NCBI GenBank assembly: GCA_015904075.1
Contig: JABMDH010000049.1
Span: forward strand, 2,792 to 18,161
Direction: 5' to 3'
DNA length: 15,370 nucleotides
From: Nitrospira sp.
Lineage (GTDB): Bacteria; Nitrospirota; Nitrospiria; Nitrospirales; Nitrospiraceae
Shown here: positions 1 through 5,838 of the stretch, piece by piece
Layout: each line of letters opens with the position of its first letter
Position numbering within the stretch: position 1 is the first letter of the stretch
Made by a program: the position numbers and the translations under genes
Notes under the pieces: model-generated
Told to the model about the DNA's origin: nothing
What the model saw: the letters and a program-made list of their open reading frames with translations, nothing else
The model's database searches: none

Positions 1-377
1 CGCTTGGAAACGACCTCACGGGCCTTCGCTTTGTCCCCCATCATGGCAATGTTTTCAGAGGTCGGGCCGATGAATTTGACACCGATCGATTAGCAGACTT
101 CAGCAAAGTGGGCATTCTCAGACAAGAACCCATAGCCGGGATGGATGGCATCCACGCCGGTCACCTCCGCCGCGCTCAAAACATTTGGAATATTGCGGTA
201 GCTCAACGCGGCTTCCGGTGGCCCCACGCACACCTTCTCATCGGCGGCGCGCACGTGCAGACTAGCGGCATCGGCCTCCGAATGGATGGCAACGGTCCTG
301 ATTCCGAGCTCCTTACAAGCTCGGATGACCCGTAGTGCAATCTCTCCGCGGTTGGCGATCAGAACTTTCTTGAACAC
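1..377 (-). CDS. accC: Biotin carboxylase subunit of acetyl-CoA carboxylase, N-terminal part, interrupted by an in-frame stop
   Basis: AccC carboxylates the biotin on AccB using ATP and bicarbonate, the first half of malonyl-CoA synthesis. The N-terminus is classic for the biotin carboxylase N domain ([19 protein letters not shown], then [10 protein letters not shown] near residue 80). The gene starts at a GTG (375-377) with a CGGAG motif upstream, 31 bases after accB, and leaves the window at its left edge. After residue 95 (FAEVC) the frame meets TAA at 90-92. Past it the same frame continues with normal family sequence ([19 protein letters not shown] and onward to base 1). The stop sits where a Glu is common, and GAA to TAA is a single base change. 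It is therefore a nonsense mutation or, more likely for an essential gene, a base error in the assembly. Identity is certain; intactness is not. Confidence 0.93.
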
Positions 378-408
378 GTTGTGACTCCGATACGTCGGCG
401 AGAACCGT

Positions 409-978
409 CTATTGGACGGGGTTGGGATCTATCAAAAAGAGCGCGTGCCCGTACTCGACAGGCTTGGTGCTTTCGGCCAGAATCTTGACGATGCGGCCGT
501 CCGTTTCAGACTCGATCTCATTCATCAGTTTCATCGCTTCGACGATGCACAGTACTTGGCCTTTTTTGACAATATCGCCCTCTTCAACATAGGGATCGGC
601 ATCCGGAGAAGGTGATCGATAGAACGTCCCGACGATGGGGGAGGTAATTGTCACCATGCCGGTCGTGTCTTCGGCCGGAGGACCGGAAGCACTCGTGGGA
701 TGGACGCTTGGCTGAGAAATATTGGGGACAGTCTCTTGCACCGAGGCCGCGACGGACTTGATGCCGATCTCATGGCGGACTCGGATACGCACCCCTTGGC
801 GCTCTAATTCCAACTCGGTCAAGTTGTTCCGGCGAAGCAAATCAATGAGATCTTGGATCTGCTTGGTTTGGCCACTCGTGAGCAATGCGTCCTGCCCCTG
901 CCCAGGCCCACCCGGCATGGACGGCAGAATGATCGGTCTCGGTTTCTTCTTCGGTGTAGACCGTCGGCGCGCGCTCAC
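409..978 (-). CDS. accB: Biotin carboxyl carrier protein of acetyl-CoA carboxylase (BCCP)
   Basis: BCCP carries the biotin that shuttles CO2 from AccC to the carboxyltransferase. The product is 189 residues. A basic N-terminal extension (about 1-35) precedes a helical region (36-70), a Pro/Ser/Thr-rich linker (about 75-105) and the biotinyl domain (108-187). The domain holds EAMKLMNEI, in which Lys150 is the expected biotinylation site. The GTG start at 976-978 overlaps the efp stop as GTGA, implying translational coupling. An internal ATG at residue 21 would give a length closer to many BCCPs and cannot be excluded. accC follows directly, so efp-accB-accC form one unit, an arrangement common in bacteria. 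Confidence 0.96.
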   Translation of the reverse strand: MSARRRSTPKKKPRPIILPSMPGGPGQGQDALLTSGQTKQIQDLIDLLRRNNLTELELERQGVRIRVRHEIGIKSVAASVQETVPNISQPSVHPTSASGPPAEDTTGMVTITSPIVGTFYRSPSPDADPYVEEGDIVKKGQVLCIVEAMKLMNEIESETDGRIVKILAESTKPVEYGHALFLIDPNPVQ

Positions 979-1535
979 CGGACCCGCTCCACATACGACC
1001 TGGTACGAGTATCAATCTTGATCACAGTGCCGACTTCCAAATACAGAGGAACTTTGATCGTCGCCCCGGTTTCGACAATCACAGGCTTGGTCCCGCCGGA
1101 TGCGGTATCGCCTCGAACTCCAGGCTCCCCATCGACGACCTTCAGCTCAATGAAATTGGGCAGCTCGACATCGATCGGCCGGTGTTCATAGACCAGGATC
1201 TTGGCGACCATATTTTCTTTTAAGAGATCCGCATTGTCTCCGAGCGTACTCTTCTCGAATGAAAGCTGCTCATAGGACTCCGTATCCATGAACGTAAATA
1301 ACTCGCCGGTGGCATAGAGAAACTGCATGTCGCGTTCTTCCAAATCAGGCTCATCAAACCGTTCCCCGGACCGAAAGGTTCGATCCAGCACATTCCCCGA
1401 CAGATAACTTTTCAGCTTGGTACGCACGAAGGCGCCGCCCTTACCCGGCTTCACATGCTGAAATTCCACGATATAGAACGGCTCGCCTTCCACCATAAGC
1501 CGAACCCCATTTCGAAAATCAACGGTCGAAATCAC
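975..1535 (-). CDS. efp: Translation elongation factor P
   Basis: EF-P binds between the P and E sites of stalled ribosomes and promotes peptide bonds at polyproline stretches. The 186-residue length is typical, with the three beta-barrel domains expected. The domain I loop reads VKPGKGGAF, so Lys32 is the tip residue that in many bacteria is modified (beta-lysine, hydroxylation or 5-aminopentanol), or is left bare. No modification enzyme is encoded in this window. The C-terminal signature around GDTASGGTKPVIVETGA is intact. The start is a GTG at 1533-1535 with GGGAG about 8 bases upstream, and the gene lies 43 bases after aroQ. Its last bases overlap the accB start. Confidence 0.97.
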   Translation of the reverse strand: MISTVDFRNGVRLMVEGEPFYIVEFQHVKPGKGGAFVRTKLKSYLSGNVLDRTFRSGERFDEPDLEERDMQFLYATGELFTFMDTESYEQLSFEKSTLGDNADLLKENMVAKILVYEHRPIDVELPNFIELKVVDGEPGVRGDTASGGTKPVIVETGATIKVPLYLEVGTVIKIDTRTRSYVERVR

Positions 1536-1578
1536 TCCGTGCTCCCTTCAATCAGACCTGTGAGCCATGGCCCATAGA

Positions 1579-1920
1579 TCAATGGCTGCGCCTCTCGGCC
1601 CCACGGCTCAATCCCGCCCCTAAGAGAGGCTTGGATCCGTGCGAAGACAAATGTTCATGCAGCCTCACCGCAATACTGGTATGCGTGTATGCCGCAGGAT
1701 TAATGATGATTCCGTGATATTTGCCGCGAGCTTCCTGAATCCACGTCACCAATTCACCTTCATGATTCGACTGGCGGGTCTCCAGTTCCACTCCCAGTTC
1801 GCTGCCAAGTTTCGACAGCGATGCGTCGATCTCAGCAAGCGTGGTGGTCCCATACACAGACTCTTCACGATTCCCCAGCAAATTGAGGTTCGGACCGTGC
1901 AGGACTAGTACTCTCAGCAT
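1579..1920 (-). CDS. aroQ: Type II 3-dehydroquinate dehydratase, C-terminally truncated or degenerate
   Basis: Type II dehydroquinase converts 3-dehydroquinate to 3-dehydroshikimate in the shikimate pathway. The N-terminal two thirds are clear: [20 protein letters not shown] with the catalytic Tyr, [12 protein letters not shown], and [17 protein letters not shown]. After that the family expects about 50 residues including HLSN, a catalytic His and an RE.FRHHS motif. Here only [10 protein letters not shown] and an unrelated tail follow to the TGA, giving about 113 residues against the usual 140-150. No other frame restores the family C-terminus cleanly, so this may be a deletion plus frameshift, or an error. 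I chose the ATG at 1918-1920. A TTG at 1945-1947 is possible but would overlap the AGGAGG, which lies rather far (15 bases) from the ATG. Confidence 0.85.
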   Translation of the reverse strand: MLRVLVLHGPNLNLLGNREESVYGTTTLAEIDASLSKLGSELGVELETRQSNHEGELVTWIQEARGKYHGIIINPAAYTHTSIAVRLHEHLSSHGSKPLLGAGLSRGAERRSH

Positions 1921-1983
1921 TGGACGTACGAACCGCCTCCTGATCAAACCAGACCTAGCACTTCTGCATGGAATAAGGGCGGC

Positions 1984-2012
1984 ATTCTAGCAGTCCCACC
2001 CGGGATGGTCAA
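1984..2012 (-). promoter_or_regulatory. Sigma70-type promoter before aroQ-efp-accB-accC
   Basis: Read on the minus strand, TTGACC (2012-2007) is followed after 17 bases by TAGAAT (1989-1984). Each hexamer matches the consensus at five of six positions. The promoter lies in the 113-base gap between the TPR gene stop and the aroQ ATG and points at aroQ. A start site near 1977 would leave a leader of about 57 bases. It suggests that aroQ-efp-accB-accC can be transcribed separately from the upstream genes. Confidence 0.6.
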
Positions 2013-2033
2013 ACCATTGAACTATCTGGGAAG

Positions 2034-2723
2034 TTATGAATTGTTATTAGTCGAAGCAGTATGATTGCGCCGGCGCTCCTGGATCAAACTCAGCCACTGT
2101 TCAAGCTGGATGACCGTGGCGCTCTTCTGCGCAGGCGCGGTCAAAGCGCTGTCAGTTACGGCCTTTGGCCGGTCTCGTTGCATGATGTCGACAATTAGCG
2201 CTTCCGCTGCCTTTTCCATCGTTACCGCGGAATCCGGAGCTGGTTGAACGGACTCAACGACCGGCTGTGGCGGCGACAATTCAGTTGGAGTGGACACAGG
2301 AAGTGCCTCAAGCGTAGCACGTAGCGACAGGACTTCTGCATCCTGAGGATTTGCCGCCAAAATGACTCCGCACGATCGAAGGCCGGCCTCCCTCACCCCC
2401 TGAGACATGTAGATTTTTGCCAGTGTTCTGTGCGCACGAAAGTTCTCCGGGCTTAATTTTATCGCCTCTTCCAATATTGTGATGGCCTTGGCTGGGTGGT
2501 TCAGCTGCTCATAGACTCGGCCCAACGCAACCATCGCAATAATGAAATTCGGAGAGGCTTTCAATCCATCTTCAAGGATGGCCGCTGCTTCATCCCACAT
2601 CCCGGCTTTTCCATATTCCTCAGCCAGCGGAATGAATGCCTTCGATCCCGGATCCATGGCGACAGCTAACGCCAACCGGTCAATCTCAGCGGCATTTCCA
2701 GCCTTATTGGATCCTGCCCCCAT
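2034..2723 (-). CDS. Tetratricopeptide-repeat protein of unknown role
   Basis: This is a soluble 229-residue protein with about three tandem TPR units (roughly residues 27-60, 61-94 and 95-128; for example AKAITILEEAIKLSPENFRAH), which normally form a protein-binding superhelix. A Pro-rich linker (about 141-166) and a helical tail with QLEQWLSLIQERRR follow. There is no signal peptide or membrane segment. I chose the ATG at 2721-2723 because it lies just past the coaBC stop with GGAG about 11 bases upstream. The frame stays open a little further, into coaBC. It sits between coaBC and the aroQ promoter. Its partner is unknown, and the position among core genes says little about function. Confidence 0.85.
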   Translation of the reverse strand: MGAGSNKAGNAAEIDRLALAVAMDPGSKAFIPLAEEYGKAGMWDEAAAILEDGLKASPNFIIAMVALGRVYEQLNHPAKAITILEEAIKLSPENFRAHRTLAKIYMSQGVREAGLRSCGVILAANPQDAEVLSLRATLEALPVSTPTELSPPQPVVESVQPAPDSAVTMEKAAEALIVDIMQRDRPKAVTDSALTAPAQKSATVIQLEQWLSLIQERRRNHTASTNNNS

Positions 2724-2731
2724 CGTGAACC

Positions 2732-3976
2732 CTACTCCCCCCTTATCGACGACGTGCGGCAAGTGGCAGATAAATTCAGTACTTCCGTCAGAATATGGTC
2801 CGCCAGCCTGCGTTTGGACATAAGCCAGAATTCTTTCCGCCTACCGCCACGCGAAAGAACGACAGCGGCATTGTCATCACTGCCAAACCCGGCGCCTTCT
2901 TTCGTCACATCGTTCGCGACGATCGCGTCGAGCCCTTTTCCCACAAGCTTCGCCATCGCATGGGCAACCACATCCTCAGTCTCTGCAGCAAACCCTACGA
3001 GAACTTGAGTGGTCCGTTGCGCAGACAGCATCGCGAGAATATCTGGCGCCACATCAAGATCGAGCGTCAACGACGTTCGGCCTTGTTTTTTCATTTTCTG
3101 AACCGCTTGTTCCCGTGGACGAAAGTCCGCAACAGCAGCTGCCATCACCACCACCGTAGCCCAGGCAAAATGACGGCAGAGGCTGTCGGCCATTTGTTGT
3201 GCCGAGATGACCGACACAACTTCGACACCGACTGGTGGCACAAGTGCCGTCGGCCCGGTGACCAGCACCACTTCGGCACCTCGGTCACGAGCCGCTTCTG
3301 CGATCGCATAACCCATCTTGCCTGACGAACGATTGGAGATGAACCGAACAGGATCAATCGCCTCCTGAGTCGGTCCCGCCGATACCAATACCCGTTGCCC
3401 CGACCAATCGGCTTGCGGAATCAGCAGCGCTTCCACCGCTTCCAGGATCCTCGGCTCTGCAGCCAGTCTCCCTTGCGCCACTTGCCCAGACGCCAGCGGC
3501 CCAACTTCTGGGTCGAGCACCACGACACCACGCGCACGAAGCATCCGCACATGCTCGACCACAGTGGGATGTTCCCACATCCCACCGTCCATAGCCGGAG
3601 CAATGATCATCGGGCATTGCGCCGTAAGCAGCATCGTCGATAGGACGTCATCCGCCAATCCGACAGCCGCCTTGGCCAAAAAATTCGCCGTCGCCGGTGC
3701 AATAATGACCGCATGGGCACCTTCAGGGACCGCCAGATGCCGCATCTCTTCCCGAGCTTCAAAGAGGTCGGTCGTGACCCGCTCCCCGGACAGCACTTCA
3801 AATGTCAGCGGTGCCACGAATTTAGTTGCGCTCTTCGTCATCACGACAGAAACAGATGCACCTCGAGACTTGAGTGCCCGCAGCAAGCTCACCGCCTTAT
3901 ACGCGGCAATACTCCCGGTGACGCCCAGCACGAGACGCCGGCCCCGCAACATTGCCGATGGTCTATCCGGATCCAA
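2732..3976 (-). CDS. coaBC: Bifunctional phosphopantothenoylcysteine decarboxylase / phosphopantothenate-cysteine ligase
   Basis: CoaBC joins cysteine to 4'-phosphopantothenate (CoaB) and decarboxylates the product with FMN (CoaC) in coenzyme A synthesis. The CoaC half covers about residues 12-185: GVTGSIAAYKA, MRHL with His80 as the likely catalytic His, APATAN (93-98), PAMDGGMW (127-134) and ASGQVAQGRL. The CoaB half covers about 194-400: ISNRSSGKMGYA (213-224), AAAVADFRP (279-287), the KMKK loop (294-297), VGFAAET and ANDV. Position 130 is Asp where the E. coli motif PAMN has Asn; other family members also vary here. The start is a TTG (3974-3976), because GAGGAG lies about 7 bases upstream. 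The ATG eight codons later has no good ribosome site. Confidence 0.95.
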   Translation of the reverse strand: MDPDRPSAMLRGRRLVLGVTGSIAAYKAVSLLRALKSRGASVSVVMTKSATKFVAPLTFEVLSGERVTTDLFEAREEMRHLAVPEGAHAVIIAPATANFLAKAAVGLADDVLSTMLLTAQCPMIIAPAMDGGMWEHPTVVEHVRMLRARGVVVLDPEVGPLASGQVAQGRLAAEPRILEAVEALLIPQADWSGQRVLVSAGPTQEAIDPVRFISNRSSGKMGYAIAEAARDRGAEVVLVTGPTALVPPVGVEVVSVISAQQMADSLCRHFAWATVVVMAAAVADFRPREQAVQKMKKQGRTSLTLDLDVAPDILAMLSAQRTTQVLVGFAAETEDVVAHAMAKLVGKGLDAIVANDVTKEGAGFGSDDNAAVVLSRGGRRKEFWLMSKRRLADHILTEVLNLSATCRTSSIRGE

Positions 3977-3991
3977 GAGTGTCTCCTCGCT

Positions 3992-4351
3992 CTATTCTTC
4001 GGCTGGAGCGGCTTGCGGCGTGGCTGTATCGTCCACGTACACACTGAGCTCTTTCTTGATCTCCTTCGCATCCTCTCCTGTCATCATCGCCATGCGCTCG
4101 GTTTCACCTTCTTTTCCGCGCTTCGCTTCCTTCATCGCATCGCGAGCCTCTTTCCCCGTCAAATACGAAATCTTGCCGCGCAGCACTTCGTCTAGCGCAC
4201 CGGTCGTTTCTTTCGTAAAGCGAGACGGGCCGGTTGGTTTTGCTCCCTGAGCCAGGTGTTTGGCCCGCTGTGAAGCGACGATCACCAGTCGGTGACGGGA
4301 ATCAAATTCGTTCGGCGTGTACTGTGGCAATAAACTCAGCATATCGATCAT
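3992..4351 (-). CDS. rpoZ: RNA polymerase omega subunit
   Basis: Omega helps assemble and stabilise RNA polymerase by clamping the beta' C-terminus. The first 65 or so residues carry the family pattern: IDMLSLLPQY, SRHRLVIVASQRAKHL, then TGALDEVLRGKISY. A charged tail of about 50 residues follows, rich in Lys, Glu and Ala, making the protein (119 residues) longer than E. coli omega. The ATG (4349-4351) has TAGGAG about 9 bases upstream. It lies 25 bases after gmk and 15 bases before coaBC. The gmk-rpoZ-coaBC order is widespread in bacteria and supports the call. Confidence 0.93.
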   Translation of the reverse strand: MIDMLSLLPQYTPNEFDSRHRLVIVASQRAKHLAQGAKPTGPSRFTKETTGALDEVLRGKISYLTGKEARDAMKEAKRGKEGETERMAMMTGEDAKEIKKELSVYVDDTATPQAAPAEE

Positions 4352-4376
4352 GATGGTACGCTCCTACTAGAGGTGG

Positions 4377-5081
4377 TTATGTCGCCCGATTACTCTGCTG
4401 GGTATCTCTCTCGATAATAAAGTTCTGTTCAAACCAGTTCATGTCCAGCCGTTTGGTCTTGAGCCGTTCTGCGAGAAAGATACTTTGCAGCTCGCGAAGC
4501 GACTGCGTCAGATCGTCATTACGGACGATATAGTAGTACTCGCGAAAGCTCCATACCTCTTCTTTGACCCGCTGCAGCCGGCGAACGATTTCTTCCTGAG
4601 AGTCTGAGGCGCGCCCTTGAAGCCGCGCGCGCAACGTATCCAGAGACGGTGGAAGAATAAAAATGTAGACCCCGTCCTCAAACTTCTTCTTAATCTGAAG
4701 CGCGCCCTGCACATCGATTTCCAGCAAGACGTCTATGCCGTGTTCCATCTTATCCATCAAGGCTTTCCGTGGAGTACCGTACCAGTTCCCATACACATGG
4801 GCATACTCCAGGAATTCATTGCGCGCAACCATGTCTTGAAACACACTTTCATCGACGAAGTAGTACTCGCGTCCACTTTCTTCCCCGGTACGCGGCTTTC
4901 TGGTGGTGTAGGACACGGAATGCCAGAGCCCCGGGATAGAGGCAGACAACTGTTTACAGAGGGTGGTTTTCCCGGCTCCTGAGGGGGCTGAAATAATAAA
5001 GAGGATGCCCCTCCGATCATGCGACTGGCGTCCCTCTGCAGGGTCCGGTGAAAGCTTGGTCACTGAATTGGCAATAGTCAT
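4377..5081 (-). CDS. gmk: Guanylate kinase
   Basis: Gmk phosphorylates GMP to GDP with ATP. It has 234 residues, slightly longer than the usual 190-210 because of an N-terminal extension of about 24. The P-loop SAPSGAGKTT is at 31-40. The GMP-binding region SVSYTTRKPRTGEESGREYYFV starts at 55, VLLEIDVQGA is near 118-127, and the lid RLQGRASDSQEEIVRRL is near 153-169. The ATG (5079-5081) overlaps the yicC stop as ATGA, so the two genes are probably translationally coupled. rpoZ follows after 25 bases. Confidence 0.97.
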   Translation of the reverse strand: MTIANSVTKLSPDPAEGRQSHDRRGILFIISAPSGAGKTTLCKQLSASIPGLWHSVSYTTRKPRTGEESGREYYFVDESVFQDMVARNEFLEYAHVYGNWYGTPRKALMDKMEHGIDVLLEIDVQGALQIKKKFEDGVYIFILPPSLDTLRARLQGRASDSQEEIVRRLQRVKEEVWSFREYYYIVRNDDLTQSLRELQSIFLAERLKTKRLDMNWFEQNFIIERDTQQSNRAT

Positions 5082-5332
5082 TCGACGTTCTGTACCTGTT
5101 CTCGGATCCGTTCGAGTTCGGCCTTCATCTGAACCACGGCTGCCGCGATTGCAGCATCGCTGGCCTTCGACCCAATAGTATTAATCTCCCGTCCCATTTC
5201 CTGGATGAGAAAATCCAGCGTCTTTCCAGCTGGTTGAACGCTATCCACCGTTTGCTGAAACTGTACCATATGCGCATCCAATCTGACCAATTCTTCCGTA
5301 ATGTCTCCCCGCGAGCCCACTTTTTCCGCCAC
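5078..5332 (-). CDS. yicC: YicC-family endoribonuclease, C-terminal fragment only
   Basis: YicC-family proteins are about 290 residues and act as RNases; the family also carries the name DUF1732. Only the last 80 or so residues remain: RGDITEELVRLDAHMVQF, then KTLDFLIQEMGREINTIGSK and AELERIREQVQNVE, the most conserved part of the family. The frame stays open as far as a GTG at 5330-5332. However, the sequence stops resembling YicC near 5311-5313, where DUF2256 coding sequence begins in another frame. More than 200 N-terminal residues are missing. This is not a natural short gene: it is cut at the edge of the foreign-looking block. It overlaps gmk by four bases. Confidence 0.88.
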   Translation of the reverse strand: MAEKVGSRGDITEELVRLDAHMVQFQQTVDSVQPAGKTLDFLIQEMGREINTIGSKASDAAIAAAVVQMKAELERIREQVQNVE

Positions 5333-5397
5333 TCGAATTCACGTCCACAGTGCGCACAGACTTTTGGTGGGAATCCGTTCTTAGTCTTCGCCTTCAC
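5309..5397 (-). CDS. DUF2256 zinc-ribbon-like protein, N-terminal fragment
   Basis: DUF2256 proteins are about 45-60 residues with a CxxCGR...WRKKWAR core and a second Cys pair. Here, about 29 residues from a GTG (5395-5397) read GFPPKVCAHCGREFEWRKKWAR. The frame then runs into the yicC antisense context and family similarity stops. The second half, including the expected YC...CR pair, is absent. The first Cys pair is at residues 14 and 17. Function of the family is unknown. It stands divergently to the RDD gene, 51 bases away. Identification rests on motif memory, but the WRKKWAR signature is distinctive. Confidence 0.7.
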
Positions 5398-5436
5398 ATC
5401 CTCATTCTCTCTCAGTTCTCTTTAAGTCTCGCGTTG

Positions 5437-5442
5437 TAGACT
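5437..5442 (+). promoter_or_regulatory. Possible -10 element (TANNNT) of a leaderless RDD gene
   Basis: TAGACT ends six bases before the ATG at 5449, and no Shine-Dalgarno sequence is visible. A TANNNT box 6-8 bases upstream places transcription start at or next to the A of the start codon, the leaderless arrangement common in Actinobacteria. No clear -35 hexamer was found. Confidence 0.4.
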
Positions 5443-5448
5443 TCAGCC

Positions 5449-5838
5449 ATGACAAATGAGAACCCAGAAGTTATTGATATTCAGCCCCAACAACTCGCCT
5501 CGGTTCAAGCCCGCCTTGGTTCATTCTTATTGGACCTTGGCTTGATGATCGTGACGCTCTTTATTGGCTGGGTTATATGGAATCTCTTTACTTGGAAGAC
5601 TGGCCAGACACCAGCAAAGCGACTACTACAACAGATTGTTGTCGATGCAAAAACTGGCGAAGTTTTCACATGGTCGCGTATGGCGCTCCGCGAATTCGCA
5701 GTTAAAGGTGCGGCTGGAAATATCGCTGGTGGCGCATCAAACGGAATCACTTTCGTAATCGATAGCCTCTTTGTATTCCGCGAAGATCGCAGAACTGTTC
5801 ACGACTTAATCGTGGGCAGTAAAGTGATTCAGCTGTAA
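5449..5838 (+). CDS. RDD-family integral membrane protein
   Basis: This is a 129-residue membrane protein. RDD proteins are poorly characterised; some are proposed transporters. The first conserved Arg and Asp are visible in QARLGSFLLDLGLMIVTLF (Arg22, Asp29). A hydrophobic segment covers about 24-47, then comes the family loop TGQTPAKRLLQQIVVDAKTGE (51-71). A second, weaker hydrophobic stretch is at about 88-110. The C-terminal DRRTVHDLIVGSKVI corresponds to the usual R..HD...GT.VV ending. The gene is convergent with clpC and abuts it with no bases between the stop codons. It lies wholly inside the foreign-looking block, and its codon use is more AT-rich than the neighbours. Confidence 0.85.
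   Translation: MTNENPEVIDIQPQQLASVQARLGSFLLDLGLMIVTLFIGWVIWNLFTWKTGQTPAKRLLQQIVVDAKTGEVFTWSRMALREFAVKGAAGNIAGGASNGITFVIDSLFVFREDRRTVHDLIVGSKVIQL

Noticed and set aside
3564..4250. Long plus-strand open frame (228 codons) opposite coaBC and rpoZ
   Set aside because: It is antisense to two clear genes, has low-complexity Ser/Arg-rich content and matches no family I know; it is a shadow of GC-rich codon use.
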